DNA from: Chondrus crispus | Lineage: Eukaryota > Rhodophyta > Florideophyceae > Gigartinales > Gigartinaceae | Assembly: GCF_000350225.1 (NCBI RefSeq) | Contig: NW_005179151.1 | Coordinates: 425,790-489,789 of the forward strand | Direction of reading: 5' to 3' | DNA length: 64,000 bases | In this document: positions 20,764 to 32,774 of the stretch, piece by piece | How positions within the stretch are numbered: the first letter of the stretch is position 1 | How the letters are laid out: the number at the start of each line of letters is the position of its first letter | Notes under the pieces: model-generated | What the model saw: the letters and a program-made list of their open reading frames with translations, nothing else | The model's database searches: none | What the model was told of the DNA's origin: nothing | Made by a program: the position numbers and the translations under genes

Positions 20764-21205
20764 AATGGGAGTGCGCAGGTGGGCACAAGCCATTTTACCT
20801 GTGGGACGCAGACTGGGAGCGGGAGATATGCTGGGTCGTAGAGAGCGTGTGAGGCGATGTTAGGGCATATGGAGGACATCTGCCACAGTTTTGACGAAAA
20901 TAAAGTCGGCTTCGTCCAGGCCTAATCGCAAAACATGAAGTCCTACCTCAATTTCTCTCTGGAACCCTCGGATTTAATGTGACAGTGGAAGTGGTTATAC
21001 TTTGTGAACCAAAAGGAAGAGTCCCCCGGAACTGGTGCGGACAGGGTGATGTTGTGCGGTTGTTCTTTTTGAAGTCTTGGTGAGGTTGTGGACTGCGTCA
21101 TCAAGTTGCGCCGTTTTGATAGGGGATGTAGGCGTGTTTTTGGATGTGTGACGTTACTGTACTTTGGCATTGGCGATTTTTGCACCTCTTTCCTTCTTTT
21201 TATTA
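20764..21205. other. 3' flank of the peptidase gene
   Basis: No gene recognised. AATAAA at about 20899-20904 (GAAAATAAAGTC) is a candidate polyadenylation signal for the peptidase transcript. Confidence 0.4.
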
Positions 21206-21628
21206 ACGTTGTCCGTAAAATAACGCGTTGTTTTTTTTCCTTTTACCCACAAACTCGCTGAACGTAAAATAAACCCAAGTTTGAAAAATCCCACCACGAG
21301 TTTTGCGGACTGACCTCACGCAAGGTACCTGCCCGCAACAAACGCAAGTCTGGTACATCGTTGTGCCGCCCGACGGATCACGTGCGCCTGCGCGAATACT
21401 CGCTGAAGCGCATGTTGTAGCTTGCCACAAGGATAGAAGGCTCTCAGTCGAAAGGGCGATGTGTTTCGTCTTCTTGACAGGCTGAGGGGGGCCGTTTAGA
21501 GAGGACCGCTTTTTAGAAGCTTCTACTTGTCTATCTTTCGCAGTTGCTTCGGCGGCATCTGTGGCAGATCCTGTCGCGCTTTGATCCATTGATGGACTCT
21601 GCGCAGATGAAGCGATAGGGGCGTCCAT
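21203..21628 (-). CDS. Hypothetical 141-residue ORF within the inverted-repeat element
   Basis: Not recognised. From ATG 21628 the protein is alanine/serine-rich, then basic (KKRSS...PVKKTKH). A cysteine cluster CVCCGQVPC and a lysine-rich C-terminus follow, the latter translated from the left terminal repeat. Because it reads into the repeat it may be a chance frame or a remnant of the element's own gene. Confidence 0.25.
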   Translation of the reverse strand: MDAPIASSAQSPSMDQSATGSATDAAEATAKDRQVEASKKRSSLNGPPQPVKKTKHIALSTESLLSLWQATTCASASIRAGARDPSGGTTMYQTCVCCGQVPCVRSVRKTRGGIFQTWVYFTFSEFVGKRKKNNALFYGQR

Positions 21629-21891
21629 AACGCATATCGATACGATCCGTGCAATCTGAGACTCGTTTGTGCTGATGAAAAGAACGGAAGACCACCTTCG
21701 TTTTTCTTCACGACGGGTTGATCCCGCACTGCTGTGATCCGGCGGATGTGAAACTCGTGGAAAACTCACATGCCGCGACTTTTTGGTATGCTGTGAGTTT
21801 TGCCAAACGCGTTGTTTGAGAAATTTGCGTTCAGAAAATCCGAGCAAACTCGCCGCCAAAACACGCGTTTTCGTGACTTTACGGACAACGT
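21206..21891. mobile_element. Putative 686-bp terminal-inverted-repeat element
   Basis: Perfect 14-bp inverted termini: ACGTTGTCCGTAAA at 21206-21219 and its complement at 21878-21891. The similarity continues inward imperfectly through an AACGCGT-GTTTT stretch. No clear target duplication is visible. It encloses most of a short minus-strand ORF. It looks like a small non-autonomous DNA transposon. Confidence 0.55.
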
Positions 21892-24157
21892 CATTGTGCC
21901 TGTTGCGGCCGGTCCAAGCCACATACCTCACCGACCGAGCGCGCAGCAAAATCTGATGCTAGTCCTCCAGTTTACCTCCAATTCGCCTCGTGCTCCCTCG
22001 ATGCCATCCCTATGTGCCCACCGCCCCTACCTTATAGTACTGATATCCGCGGTCTCTGGCCACGATCCCTCTCCTCAACCACAGAGCAGACACCAGCCCC
22101 CACCGGCCGACAATGCGACCGTTTGCAAAACCCCCTTTCTTGGTCCCCTGGTCCCCTCCGACCGACCGTAATCCCCCTGCACGCCCCGGTAGTGCCCGCT
22201 GCTCGCGCGGCGCGTTGATCAACTGGCCGGCTGTCTTCCTTGCCCCCAACGTCCTCCTCGCGCCCAGCGTCCTCTTCGCGCCACACGTCCTCCTCCTTCC
22301 GCGGCCCTTTCGCCCGTCACTGTCTGGTGGCGCCGCGCTTTGAGGCCTAGCTAGGCACTCGGCACCGGTCGGTGAATATACCACGTGTCGCGTAGAAATT
22401 ATTCTTCGTCGGGTAACAGTACCCAAGGGTACTCTGCTGAATTACGCTCTCCCCATCAACGCTTGGTGCCAAACGTTGCTGCCAGCAGCATTATCCCGGC
22501 GGAGCACGTGTCTTCATGCTTTAACGTTTAGGCCTGAAATTTACAAGTGTATAGTGTTGAAGATACAATATTACACTTAATTACCTAATGACTCTGAATG
22601 GAACTCGGTCTAAAGATGCTTACAGTGCCTGATTAACCGAATGATTAAACCCGCCCGAAAGGGTAGATTCGCAACCGTTATCCGCCTTCGCGTGGCGCGA
22701 GTTTTTCGTACCTAAAGTAGTAGGGTAACAAAGCGATAACGCCATCATTCGAAGTAAGCAAGCGCAAGAAGCGACTGAAGGTCGCGTTATCTTACTGAGC
22801 GTGAGAGTGAAACATTCTTGAATGGTTAAGCCATCGCAAGAAAGAGTAAGGAAAAAAACAGAACACAGTGATGACTTGGTGACATGAGCACAGGAGCTGA
22901 GGGAGGGAGGTGGGAGAACAAGCGACGACTTGAAGAAGAGAGAAGAGAAGCAATGGAGTTCGAAGTGCCTCTCTTATACAACGTTCAACCTACTGTGGTA
23001 TCCACCTGGGTCTTCCGCGTCTCTCGCGTCCGCACGGACACCGCCGACGATCCACCTACGCTGAGAGACGGCGCGCTACCCCGACTCGACTCAGAGTCGT
23101 TTTCCTCCCGCGCTCTGACGCGTCCCCCCATCGTAGAGCGTCAGCTCGCTGACAACCTACCCTCGCGTTCTGCAAAACCTGGGGAATCAACAGCCGACCT
23201 CCATGTCATTAGCCGCCCTCGCCCCGGACCAGAGCCGCGCTTCGCGCGAGGAAGTCAACTACCGCTGCGGCCCGCGTGCCAACTCCTGGTGGCAGGCCTC
23301 CCCTTTCGACTTCGAGTCGTTGAATTCCTCGGACCTTACGAGGACTACTGACCGTACAGCGCAGACCGCGGGTGGTCTATCTAACACACCTGCAAGCTGT
23401 GACTTCTACAGCCGACTTCGTGTCGTTTAATTCTTCGGACCTTACGAGAGCTACCCCAGTACAGCGCCGATCGCTAACGGTCTATCCCACACGGCGACGA
23501 GCTAGGCTCCTACTACACACTTCGCATCGTTTGTTTCCTCGGGCTGTCCAAGAACTACTCCCCGTCCGGCGATGTCACTGACGGGCAATCTTCCACAGCA
23601 GTGAACTGTGACTTCCACTCCCGACCTCGCGTCGCCTTACCCTAGCATTCGACGAGCTCCCAACCACTCGGTTTACCTGTCGTGGGGATCAGCCGATCTC
23701 ACGGGTTGTTTCCCTCCTTGTAGTCCGCGAGGTCTTCCTTGCGAACCCCCTCCCTCTCCTCAACCTGCGGCGGTCCCGCAGGGCGCTCCTCCAGGGGCAC
23801 GAGCCCCGCAGAGGCGGGCACCGTCGGGGTCACCGTTACTCCCGCGTCCCCCAGCGGCGACGAGGGCGCCGCAAGCACGACCACCTCCGACGCCTCCCCG
23901 GCGACCTCGCGAGCCCCTGACGTCTCCTCCAAGATCAGACGATTCATCTGAGCGCTCCGGTGACGTCCTCAATTCTTGGCATAGCGCCCCTCGCAACCCT
24001 GTCTCCGTGAGCGGTAGGCAATGCAAAACCACTTGCTTTGTCTCCTCTCTCCTTCTCGTCATCACCGATGCGCTCTACTCCTGCAGTGTCCATTCCTCCC
24101 TATCTTCGTGCTGCGGTTCACAGTATCACTTCCAACTCGACGACCTTCTGGTACGGG
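21892..24157. other. Gene-poor region left of element B with degenerate tandem repeats
   Basis: Several overlapping open frames but none recognisable. Between about 23300 and 23560 a unit of about 120 bp recurs two to three times, each with a close variant of TTCCTCGGACCTTACGAG. No copy of element B's LTR is visible here, so the left end of B is probably truncated or too diverged. Confidence 0.4.
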
Positions 24158-27100
24158 TTACCCTGCTTGTGCGCGCGCAACTTGTGACGGCAAGGTTGAC
24201 TTTTTCCTTCGGAAGTATCTCACGACGGCGCTGCGCGGTAATTGCGCAACCGGTTCCCACGTCCCGTCCTTCGTCCCATATCCATACCATTTCACCCTGA
24301 GGATTAATTCCTCACCTTGATACCCGTGGTCGATGATCTTCTCTATCACATACTCGGCATCCTTATCCTCTCCCTCGCGTCCGGGGTTACTTACTTCCCC
24401 CTCCTGAAGATCCTCCGATGTCACTAACTCTTCTGAATGAACTATCTGCTGTAGGTCTTGCGGTATCTCCGCTGACCGATTTCGACTAACTAAATTTTCC
24501 TCGACCTCTTGTGTCTGCGCCCGCGCGTGAGGGTCGTCCTCACTCTCCATGGCGTCCCGTCCTTGATCTGTCACGTGTCCGCTTAGGTACTGTAGGGCCG
24601 ATGTAGACCTGATGTGGGCGATTGTTTCTTCGGACTTGGGGCCAGTTCTACTCGATCTCTCGAAACACTTTCCTCCTGATCACCAATGGCGATGACATCC
24701 GTATTCCTTTCTGACTGCTTAACTGCATACGGACCCGTGGCCACTTGTGCCAATTTGTGTTTAGGTTCCGTAGCCGTACCTTGCTCCTTTTGAAGGGACA
24801 CGTAAGACCCTACGGGTATGTCGTACTTCGGCTTGCAAATTCTCGCATCGAAATTTCGCTTATATCTCGCCTGTTCCTTGCGTAAGCTCCTGTCTGCGGT
24901 CTTTATCAGACTCTCCAACCATGATTTCCATTTTAGATAGTAGGCTCGTGGCGAGCTGAACTCCTCCAACTTGGGTTGCGCTTGCAGAGCTAGACTTCTC
25001 GGGGCCCAAGCTAATACCAGCTCAAAGGGCACAATGTTCGTAGTTCGATGAACTTGCGTATTATACGCGAACGTTATAGCGTCGCTGAACAGATACCAAT
25101 CCTTAGGATGTTCTCCAACGTACTATCGCAACGCGGAAGTCAGCGTACGATTGAACCTCTCAACTTGGCCGTTGGCCTGCGGATGATATGTCGTCGTAAA
25201 GACGTTGCGTATTCCCAAAATCCGACAAATGTTCTGAAAGAACGGTGGCGTGAACTGCGTATCGTTGTCGGACAGCAGCTTGATCGGCGGTCCATATATG
25301 AATACCCAAAGATGTACGAACGCTTGCGCTATATGCACAGCGGTAATTTTCTTGAGTGGTACAGTTCGTACCAATTTTGAGTATCGATCGCTGATCACGA
25401 GGATATATCCATTTCCTCGCTTTGTGGTAATTAACTCTTCGAGTATGTCGATAGCGACAAACTCCAGCGGAGCATTGGGTGTGAACAACTTCATTTCCTT
25501 CGTGTTCCTTCTCAACTTCACCCTTTCTCGTGCGCATTCGGCGGAATTCTTCGCAGCTGCGTAGCAGTCTAGTGCCATTGTAGGCCAATAAAAATATCTT
25601 CTTAATGTCTTGTACAGTTTCCTGTCTCCAGGGTGGCCTGCTAATTTTGCGTAATGGCTCAGCCCTAGGATGCGGTCCCTTAACGATTGCGGTATCACCA
25701 CTTGTACAAACTCTGCCGCAGTACGGCATAGAGTTCCTTCGAATTCCACTGGAGTGGAGGCATGCCTCCGTTGTGAACGTCCTCGCTTTTCCAGCGTTCA
25801 TCTCCTCCTTGATTCGACTGCAGAAAGGGTCGACAGACTGCTCGCGAATAAGCTCCTCCGGAGCGACAGCTTGGAAGTGATCGAGGCGATCGGAGGCGGC
25901 CCCCCTTGAAGAGCGAGGATGTCGTCCAGCCTTTCAAAATCTTCCTTATCGTCTTCTGTAGCGTTGGCCGGTTCGGCCATAAAACATGGGATTTCATCGC
26001 TGATTTCGTCGACGGTTCCTCCTTGCGTTAACAGCCTTGACAAGGCATCTGCCTGGCTGTTTGCCTTTCCTTTCTTGTACTTGATTTCGAAGTCGAATTC
26101 CGAGAGGCGTAGCCTCCATCGGATTAATCTCCCACTTGGGTCAGTTACGTTCATCAACCACCTCAACGAGGCGTGGTCGGTATGCACGATAAAGTGCTCG
26201 CCGTATAGATATGGTCTTAGAGTTTGGACGGCCCCAATAACCGCCAAACATTCCTTCTCTGATACAGAATAATTCCTCCCGGCTGCGGCCAACGTTCTGG
26301 AAAGAACCCGATGCGTTTTCGTTGTGCATCCGGATACGTTAGAAATAATGCAGCTCCGATTTGATAATCACTTGCGTCGGTATCCACCGAATATGGAAGG
26401 TCCTTCTTTGGCAGTGCCTGCACCGGTGGTGCCAAGATGGCCTCCTTCAGCTTATGAAAAGCTTTCTTACACAGTTCGTCGAATCCTTCCAACTGGACCG
26501 GTTGTCCCTTCTTCAGTGGTTGATTGAGCGGATGCGCGATTTTCGCGTAATGTGGGACAAACCGACGGTACACATTGCAAAGTCCCAAGAAGCTTCTGAG
26601 CTGGGTCTGCGTTTGAGGGGACCTCACTTGTTCCAACGCGGCGATGTGAGCGGCATCGACCTCCAACGTACCTGGCCGAACGACATGGCCCAGGTACTTG
26701 ATCTTTTCGACGAAAAATTCGCACTTGCGAAGCTTGAGCTTCACTCATGCCTTCTCTAATACTGACAGTATTTCATCCACGTGAACCATATGTTCTTCCC
26801 AAGACTTGCTGAAAATGATGATATCATCCAAATACACCAGACACGACTTCCATCGGAACGGAGAGAGCAGTATATCCATGGCTCTCGGGAACGTCGCCAG
26901 CGCGTTGGTAAGCCCGAAGGGCATTCTTGAGAATCGGTACAAACCTGAGTGGCATGAAAAAGCGGTCTTGTCGCGATGGCATTCCGGGATAGGCATCTGC
27001 CAATATCCGGAAATTGCGTCGAGCGCGGAAAAGACCTTGGTGTCTCCCAACGAATCGAGACATTCATCCATCCTTGGCAAGGGGTAAGTGTCCTTCACCG

Positions 27101-28567
27101 TTACCGCATTTAACCTACGATAATCAACACAAAATCGCATCGAGCCGTCCGGCTTGAGTACCAATTATACGGGCGACGCCCATTCTGACTGCGCCGGTTC
27201 AATGACTCCTGCTTCTAACACCTTCTGCACTTCTGCATCTTCTACCTCTCGGGCCTTCGGTCCTGCCCGATACGGGGCTTGTGCGATGGGACGAGTCTCA
27301 GGAATCAACTCGATCCGATGGACTGTGGTATTAATTTCACCAAGCGTCCCATCCCACATCCTTGAATATTTCTTCAACATGCGACGGAATTCTTCGCGCA
27401 GCCGGTCCGGCACGTGGCTCAGGTCGAGTTCCTCCACGTCCGGTAGCGGCGGCTCAATCCTGCGTTGCGGCTTCGTAGATGCCGGTGCGGAGAGCCCTGC
27501 CGACCGTTCGCCAGGCTGGCGCGGCCTTGATCCGACGGTTCGCATCTCGTCTCGCCCGTAGGCGTCTTGGTAAAATGAGGAAAATTTTCCTTCTGCCTTT
27601 CTTGAATTTCGAGAACCTCACCGGTGGTGGTTTGGCCCTCAAGGACGGCCCTCGGGTGCGGTAATAATTCTGCCACCACTTGTCCTTTTTGCACCCTGAC
27701 AGGGTACGTCCTAAAATTCGCCACGAGTAAACGAAATGGCCTGTTAGGCTCAACCTGAACGACACAATTCGTGCACGTCAACCCGTGCCTTTCGTACAAC
27801 GACGAGTACGGCTGAACCACAACCAAGCCCGTCCTCTTCGAGGCGCATTCAACGACGCGTTGCGTCCCTGGTTCGATATTCGTGGCTCTTGCCACTTTTA
27901 CCTTGGGGGAAATTCGCTCCCCCTTTCCATCATTCTAGTCCTCTCCCGGGACGAGATTCTTCTTCCCTTTTCTCGAGAACCGCCTAACTATCGGAACCTC
28001 CGAGAAATTCGCCAACTCAACCGTTTTCTTCCTTGGATAAATTGCTTCCACAAACCGGTCACAGTAGTCCGCGCCTAGAATTAGCGGGACTGCGAGTTTT
28101 TCGCATACAATAAACTCGGCTGCGGCCACGAAACGTCCAAACCTCACAGGCATTTTAATTGTGCCGAGAGTTCGGAGTGGCCGGTTGTTTGCATCGCCGA
28201 TATCCTGGGTCGGTCCGAAGGACACTAGAGATTCCATTCCAGCCGGGAGTTCCGATTTTCGCACAAAGTTAGGTCCCGAGCCGGTTTCTAATACAGACAA
28301 CACCCGGATCATCAATGCGACCGTTGGTCCGATATCCGCGTAAACTTTGTAGTTTTTTCGCGCAAGAACCAAGATCTTCTCGGGACTCTCCCTTCGCTTA
28401 ACCCTGTACCAGGGTCTCCGAATTTCTTCCAGCGGACGATCCTTGACTCGACTCAAGATTTTCTTGACTTGAGTCGGCCCCTTCGGCTTATCCACCAATC
28501 CAACAACCTCCTCATCGAGGCCTGATTTTTCCCTTAGAGACGGGGAACGGGGCTGAACCCCGGGCAC
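24158..28567 (-). pseudogene. pol: pol of element B, multiply disrupted
   Basis: Protease lies at 28567-27935, with VLETGSGPN in place of the usual aspartate-(S/T)-G, so the catalytic aspartate is replaced by glutamate. The linker spans 27895-27419. RT occupies 27545-26300 ([19 protein letters not shown]). RNase H spans 26450-25800, split by a frameshift near 26290. Integrase is at 25749-25123 (HYAKLAGHPG, AIDILEEL, SDNDTQF, NGQVERF). The C-terminal part (25032-24583) and a chromodomain with VKWYGY (24350-24180) follow. In-frame stops separate blocks at 27165 and 26745, and others at 25123 and 24583. The histidine-cysteine motif keeps only one clear cysteine (AECAR). The gene is dead. Confidence 0.85.
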
Positions 28568-28614
28568 AGTACGTCGACCCTGTGCCTCTCGCGACTCATG
28601 CGAGATTCCCCTCT

Positions 28615-31538
28615 CTAGTTTTCCTGCTGCTGCGGGTTCTTATCCTCCGACCAGGGCCCCGCGGGTGGTCCTCTTGACGGCCGGTTCGGCCCGTTGGCGG
28701 AGGCACTCGGTGTGCTCGCCGTCTGAGAATCGAACCAAATTTTGACCCTCAAATAATTGGTCGATGGAATCCCCAATCTCTCCATCGGAGACAACGCCTC
28801 GTAGTTCCCCAGAACCTTGTGCATTTCCCGAAGGGAAAGTATGCACTTGGGCGCGGCGTGCTCCTTTTCGTAGCAATGAAAGCACATAAGCCCATGCTTC
28901 TTGACGGGGTACCGCGGCCTCGGCCGTCCATTGACCTGCGGCCTTCCTGTCCAGCCTGGACGTCGGAACTGGGTACCCTTGTCCTTCATCGGGAGGCGCG
29001 GCGTCGGCGTCTGGCCGCGCCCTTGGAATGCTAATACGGGAGCCGTGGTGTCGCTGTGTGAATCCGTCGCGCACGTGGGCGTCTGTAGAGTTGACGTCCC
29101 ACTCCCTCCGTATTCTCCGTATCCGTAGCCCTCCGATGGCTCATAAAATTCGCCTCCGGCGACAAAAGCTCCGTCATAATAATTTTCGTTGCTCCTTTGC
29201 GCACTGCGTCCCTCCGAGCCTGAAATTGAATCTGCCAGATGAACTGCGGCGCGACTTTTCCGAATCGGGTGAGGTGCCTTCGGCTTGCTCCCCACCCTCA
29301 GCGTCGCTGGTGCTTCGATCGTGACCTTTTTGGTCTTCCTCTCTTTGGCGCGGCTCGCCGAGCCATGCGCCTTAGCGTAATTTACCAACCTTAGAAACGA
29401 AATGTCCCGACTATCTTGACGATACTGAGACACCATGGGCTTGATGCTCGCATCTAGCCCCTCTTTGAACATAGTCATCTGCTCTTCCATTGAATAAACA
29501 TTTCCACATCTATTACTCGCGTCTGTCAGACGGATGTAGAATTCCATCCCGTCTTCAGACGGTCTCTGCTGAATTTCTCGCAACGCGAGCACGGCTTGGC
29601 GGATCGCCTCATCGGTGGCGAGACTTCTCAATAGCCACTGTACGGCCTCCGGCCAGACTGACACCTTCCCATGATGGGACCCGGCCGTCTGTGACACAGA
29701 AGTGTACTGTCTCAAGGCGATGCCTCCAAGGAACTCGGGCAGCAAGCGAATTGCTTGCCCCTCTTTCATTTCTTGAGTATCAAATTCCTGAACCAACTTG
29801 GCCAAAAAGTCCAACACAAGGACCCCGTCTTCTCCAGAAAACGTGTTGTCCCTCTTCACCTTCGGTGGTATGTCTCTTCTAATTTTTCGCACGGCGGTCC
29901 GCCGAGAACTTGACAAATGTGTCTGCGGGTTTCTCAGACGGTACGTCCGGTACGATAACAACTTCTTGAAGAGGTAGTTGGTCGGATTCCGCTCCTCCAA
30001 CTCCTCCCAACGCGGCACGCGTCGCGTTGCGACGTCCTCTGGCTCAGCGTCCTTGTCTCTCCGCGAGGCGGACGAAGTGATCCCGCCCCGTCTGGAGGTA
30101 ATTTTCTTGCCCTGCGAAATTCCGTTTCCTTCGTCTGAACGATGTTCGGAATCGCCGGCATGGTTCGACTAACTGTCGTCACCATTTTCAGAAAGACCAT
30201 TCCACTCGGTCATTGAGTCTTGGTCCTCCGGCTCGTCACTACAGTGACTCTTGCTCCTGCGTCGCAGATTCTTCTTCGAAGGCTTCGACTTGGAACTTCG
30301 CTGTACAGCGGACTTATCCTTCTTCGATCGACGGTCGCCTTCTCGACCCGTAGGGAGCGGCTCTTGGTCCAGTTCCTGCGGCTCTCGGCCGGCGACCTGC
30401 TCAAGGTCCTTGAGACGATGAGCGGCGCGGTCAAACCTGTCGTCGATGCTGCTTCTAAATTTCCTAAGGACTCCAAAGCTTGATTCGCGTCCCGCCTTGC
30501 GTCCTTGACTGTAAGTTTCAACGAAGCTAGGACCTCCGGCTCCGGACCGTCAGTCCGGTCACTTCGCTCCTTCTCGACGAGATTCACTCGAGCCGATAGC
30601 TGTTCTAACACCATGTGGAACTCAGACGCTTGCAACTCCAGTTGCTTCCGGACGAGGGCTAATTCAGCCTCGAAATTTTTCGTCATCTCTTGGCGAATTT
30701 CCTCGCCGATCTTCTCGAACCTGTTGTAGCATAACCGCCGACTACTGTACTATAACCGCCGACTACTGTACTATATTTTAGATTTAGAATTAGATCTAAC
30801 GCTGTAAGGTACGGACCTTACAGCGCGCGCGCTCCAACACGTGTACCCCACGTGTAGCACACGTATGCTGTCAGCCCCGACGGCTGACAGCGTTACAGTG
30901 CGGGCCGGGCCGCACTGTCTACAGTAAGCCGACTACAGTACAGTCCGCACTGTACTGTAGACGGTTACTTAACTTGTACAATAAATATATGGAGCGACCG
31001 CCGGCGGAGAGGACGAGGACAGGCAACGCTCCACCGACGGTCGACCACCCAGCTTACTCTACTCACACCGCCGTTCCGCGAGTAGTTACCACCGAGCGGG
31101 TAGTGGACGCGCGCGAGACCGCGGCGAGCGGCGATCCGCCTCCGCCCGTCAGTACCGGATCGTCAACTGATACTGCTCCGGGGCGTCGAGGCGTCGATCC
31201 GCTTGCCTACGCGCGCGTCCCCGCCGACCACGCTCTACCACCCGCTACCGGCCCGCTTCCGGTGGCGTGGGTTGGTTCAAGACCCTCGGTACGCCGATCC
31301 GGGGTCTTCCGCCGAACATCGCGAACACCCCCTCCGCCGTGTGTGGGGTGTTTATGCGACACCTGTAGGATAGGTTATCTTTGTGGGCTTCAATCCCCGT
31401 CGGGGATTCTTGACCTTCGGGATCCGTGGCCGTATTGGCCTGGCTTCGGGTGCGAGGACCTCGCGGGATCCTCGACGCCCTCGCCGATCCGATTCTGCTC
31501 GCCCCGGGACCGACGTCCCCGGGGGTGCATGTACACAT
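28615..31538 (-). pseudogene. gag: gag of element B, interrupted by a solo LTR
   Basis: It starts at the ATG at 31538, reads to DNLSYR at 31362, is interrupted by the solo LTR, and resumes with RFEKIGEEIRQEMTKNFEAE. The resumed part is a coiled coil (about 30720-30540). A frame change near 30200 precedes the capsid core (30018-29330), which carries LSYRTYRLRNP and TFSGEDGVLVLDFLAKL. A CCHC knuckle, CFHCYEKEHAAPKC, lies near 28890. The coiled coil and capsid resemble those of elements A, D, E and F, though B is the most diverged. Confidence 0.8.
30725..31361 (+). repeat. Solo LTR inserted in gag of element B
   Basis: 637 bp, beginning TGTAGCATAAC and ending TTTATGCGACA, an imperfect terminal inverted repeat. 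It is flanked by the 5-bp duplication CCTGT at 30720-30724 and 31362-31366. Removing it and one duplication rejoins the gag frame of B. It contains two CACGTG boxes (30838, 30849), TACAGTA motifs (30918-30960), three small perfect hairpins, and a TATA-like ATAAATATAT at 30981. No internal element sequence remains, so it is the product of recombination between two LTRs. Confidence 0.88.
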
Positions 31539-31704
31539 AGTCCGTTACGAATAAACGAACCTAAGGTAACACAAAAAAAAGAAAACAACTGCGACGATTC
31601 CTAGCTTAATTGTTGTCTCCGAGACCACCTCTGTCGTCTGTCTCCGGATCGAGACTGTCGTAGGCAAAAATTCTAGGTTGGGTCTCCTGTACACCAAAAA
31701 CATT

Positions 31705-31720
31705 CTAGGTCGGGAGACCA
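31705..31720 (-). other. Primer-binding site of element B
   Basis: TGGTCTCCCGACCTAG on the minus strand, four bases from the LTR end. It is identical to the site of element D at 48477-48492. It should pair with the 3' end of a host tRNA; which tRNA cannot be told here. Confidence 0.75.
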
Positions 31721-31724
31721 CTTA

Positions 31725-32774
31725 TGTAGTGCAATTCGTTTGTCAGGCAGAGACCGCGGTCCGATGGTCCAGCAAAAACAACAACAGCAACAAAAAGAAG
31801 AACTGCCGACGGCACAGCGCTACGGAGTGTCCGACTCTCCCTTATCCGTTTAAACGAGCTTGCGACTCGTAGTAGCTCAGATCCCTGATAGGGGGGGCAC
31901 AGAGAAATAGCCCGGCCCGGGATCGATGTGGTAGAGACTTGCGAAGAGAACTGCTCGACGAGTGTGGAGTGGGGCGTGTACTTAGGTACCCCGGTTACAC
32001 TGGGTTGTAAGGCCAATGCCCGTTGAGCTTCTTCGACACCTTGTAACGCGACAAGGCCTTCGACGGGGGCGTCGCAATGCAGCCCGACGGCATGAAATGA
32101 AAGTAGCAGCGCTACACCAACTGTGCCGCCCGATGGCTCGAAACACCTTCACCGGTTCGGTCGCAACCGAGGCCCATGGCACCAACACTGGCTTGTACAC
32201 ACGACGAAGCCCTTCGAGGGAGACGTCGTTAAAACAGTCTCCGTCGGAAAATAGGTCACAGTAACAGCGCTACGTCCACTGTGTCGCCCGATGGCCAAGC
32301 CACCTACACCGGTTCGGTCGCAACCGATGCCGATGGCACCAACAGAAGATAAGGGAAAATAGGTAGAATTAGATATAGAAAAGGATAGGGAAATGAAGGA
32401 AAAGAAAAGGGAACCCCCGAGCGCAAAGAATAAAGTAATCTGTAGTGAAAGGGAATGTCTTGCAAAAGACGGACTTCGACCAAAGCGATATCAGACTCTG
32501 GCAACTCGGGTTACTTTTACTGACTTGGTGGTCAGCGGGCTAAGGTATATATCGCCCCGCCGGAGCCACTACAATAGCTCGCGGAGCTAGATCCTAGATC
32601 TAATCTAATGTCAGCAAAATTAATACTGACTAATTAACTAAATAAAATTAATAATTAATATGAAAACTGTGCAAATATTCACACGTGTGTCCCCCAGTCC
32701 CGGACTACTGTATTCACATTCCAACTTCGTTTCTTTTCACTTCGCCCCCCTGTATACCCCCGTATTGCACTACA
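31725..32774 (-). repeat. 5' LTR of element B
   Basis: 1050 bp bounded by a perfect 11-bp inverted terminal repeat, TGTAGTGCAAT / ATTGCACTACA. On the minus strand it holds a CACGTG box and a TACAGTA motif near 32690-32715 and a GATATATAC TATA-like box near 32545. An 80-bp unit is repeated within it (32108-32187 and 32265-32343). Confidence 0.75.

Larger units (their letters stand above)
24158..32774 (-). mobile_element. Ty3/gypsy chromovirus B, degenerate, minus strand, with a solo LTR in gag
   Basis: Reading from right to left: 5' LTR (32774-31725), primer-binding site (31720-31705), gag N-terminus (31538-31362), solo LTR of another element (31361-30725), the rest of gag (30724-28615), then protease, RT, RNase H, integrase and chromodomain (28567-24158). 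Pol is interrupted by several stops and shifts. No 3' LTR was recognised. The element appears to have landed in gag remnant F, whose frame ends at 32775. Confidence 0.85.

Noticed and set aside
22958..22970. 3' LTR border of element B at CGAAG-TG
   Set aside because: The five bases match those flanking the 5' LTR, but the following sequence lacks TGTAGTGCAAT and any LTR similarity.
22884..23351. 155-residue plus-strand ORF rich in charged residues
   Set aside because: It overlaps degenerate tandem repeats, has no recognisable domain, and nearby frames are equally long.
30974..31540. 188-residue plus-strand ORF
   Set aside because: It lies in the transcribed half of the solo LTR and reads through the target duplication into antisense gag of element B; no protein features.
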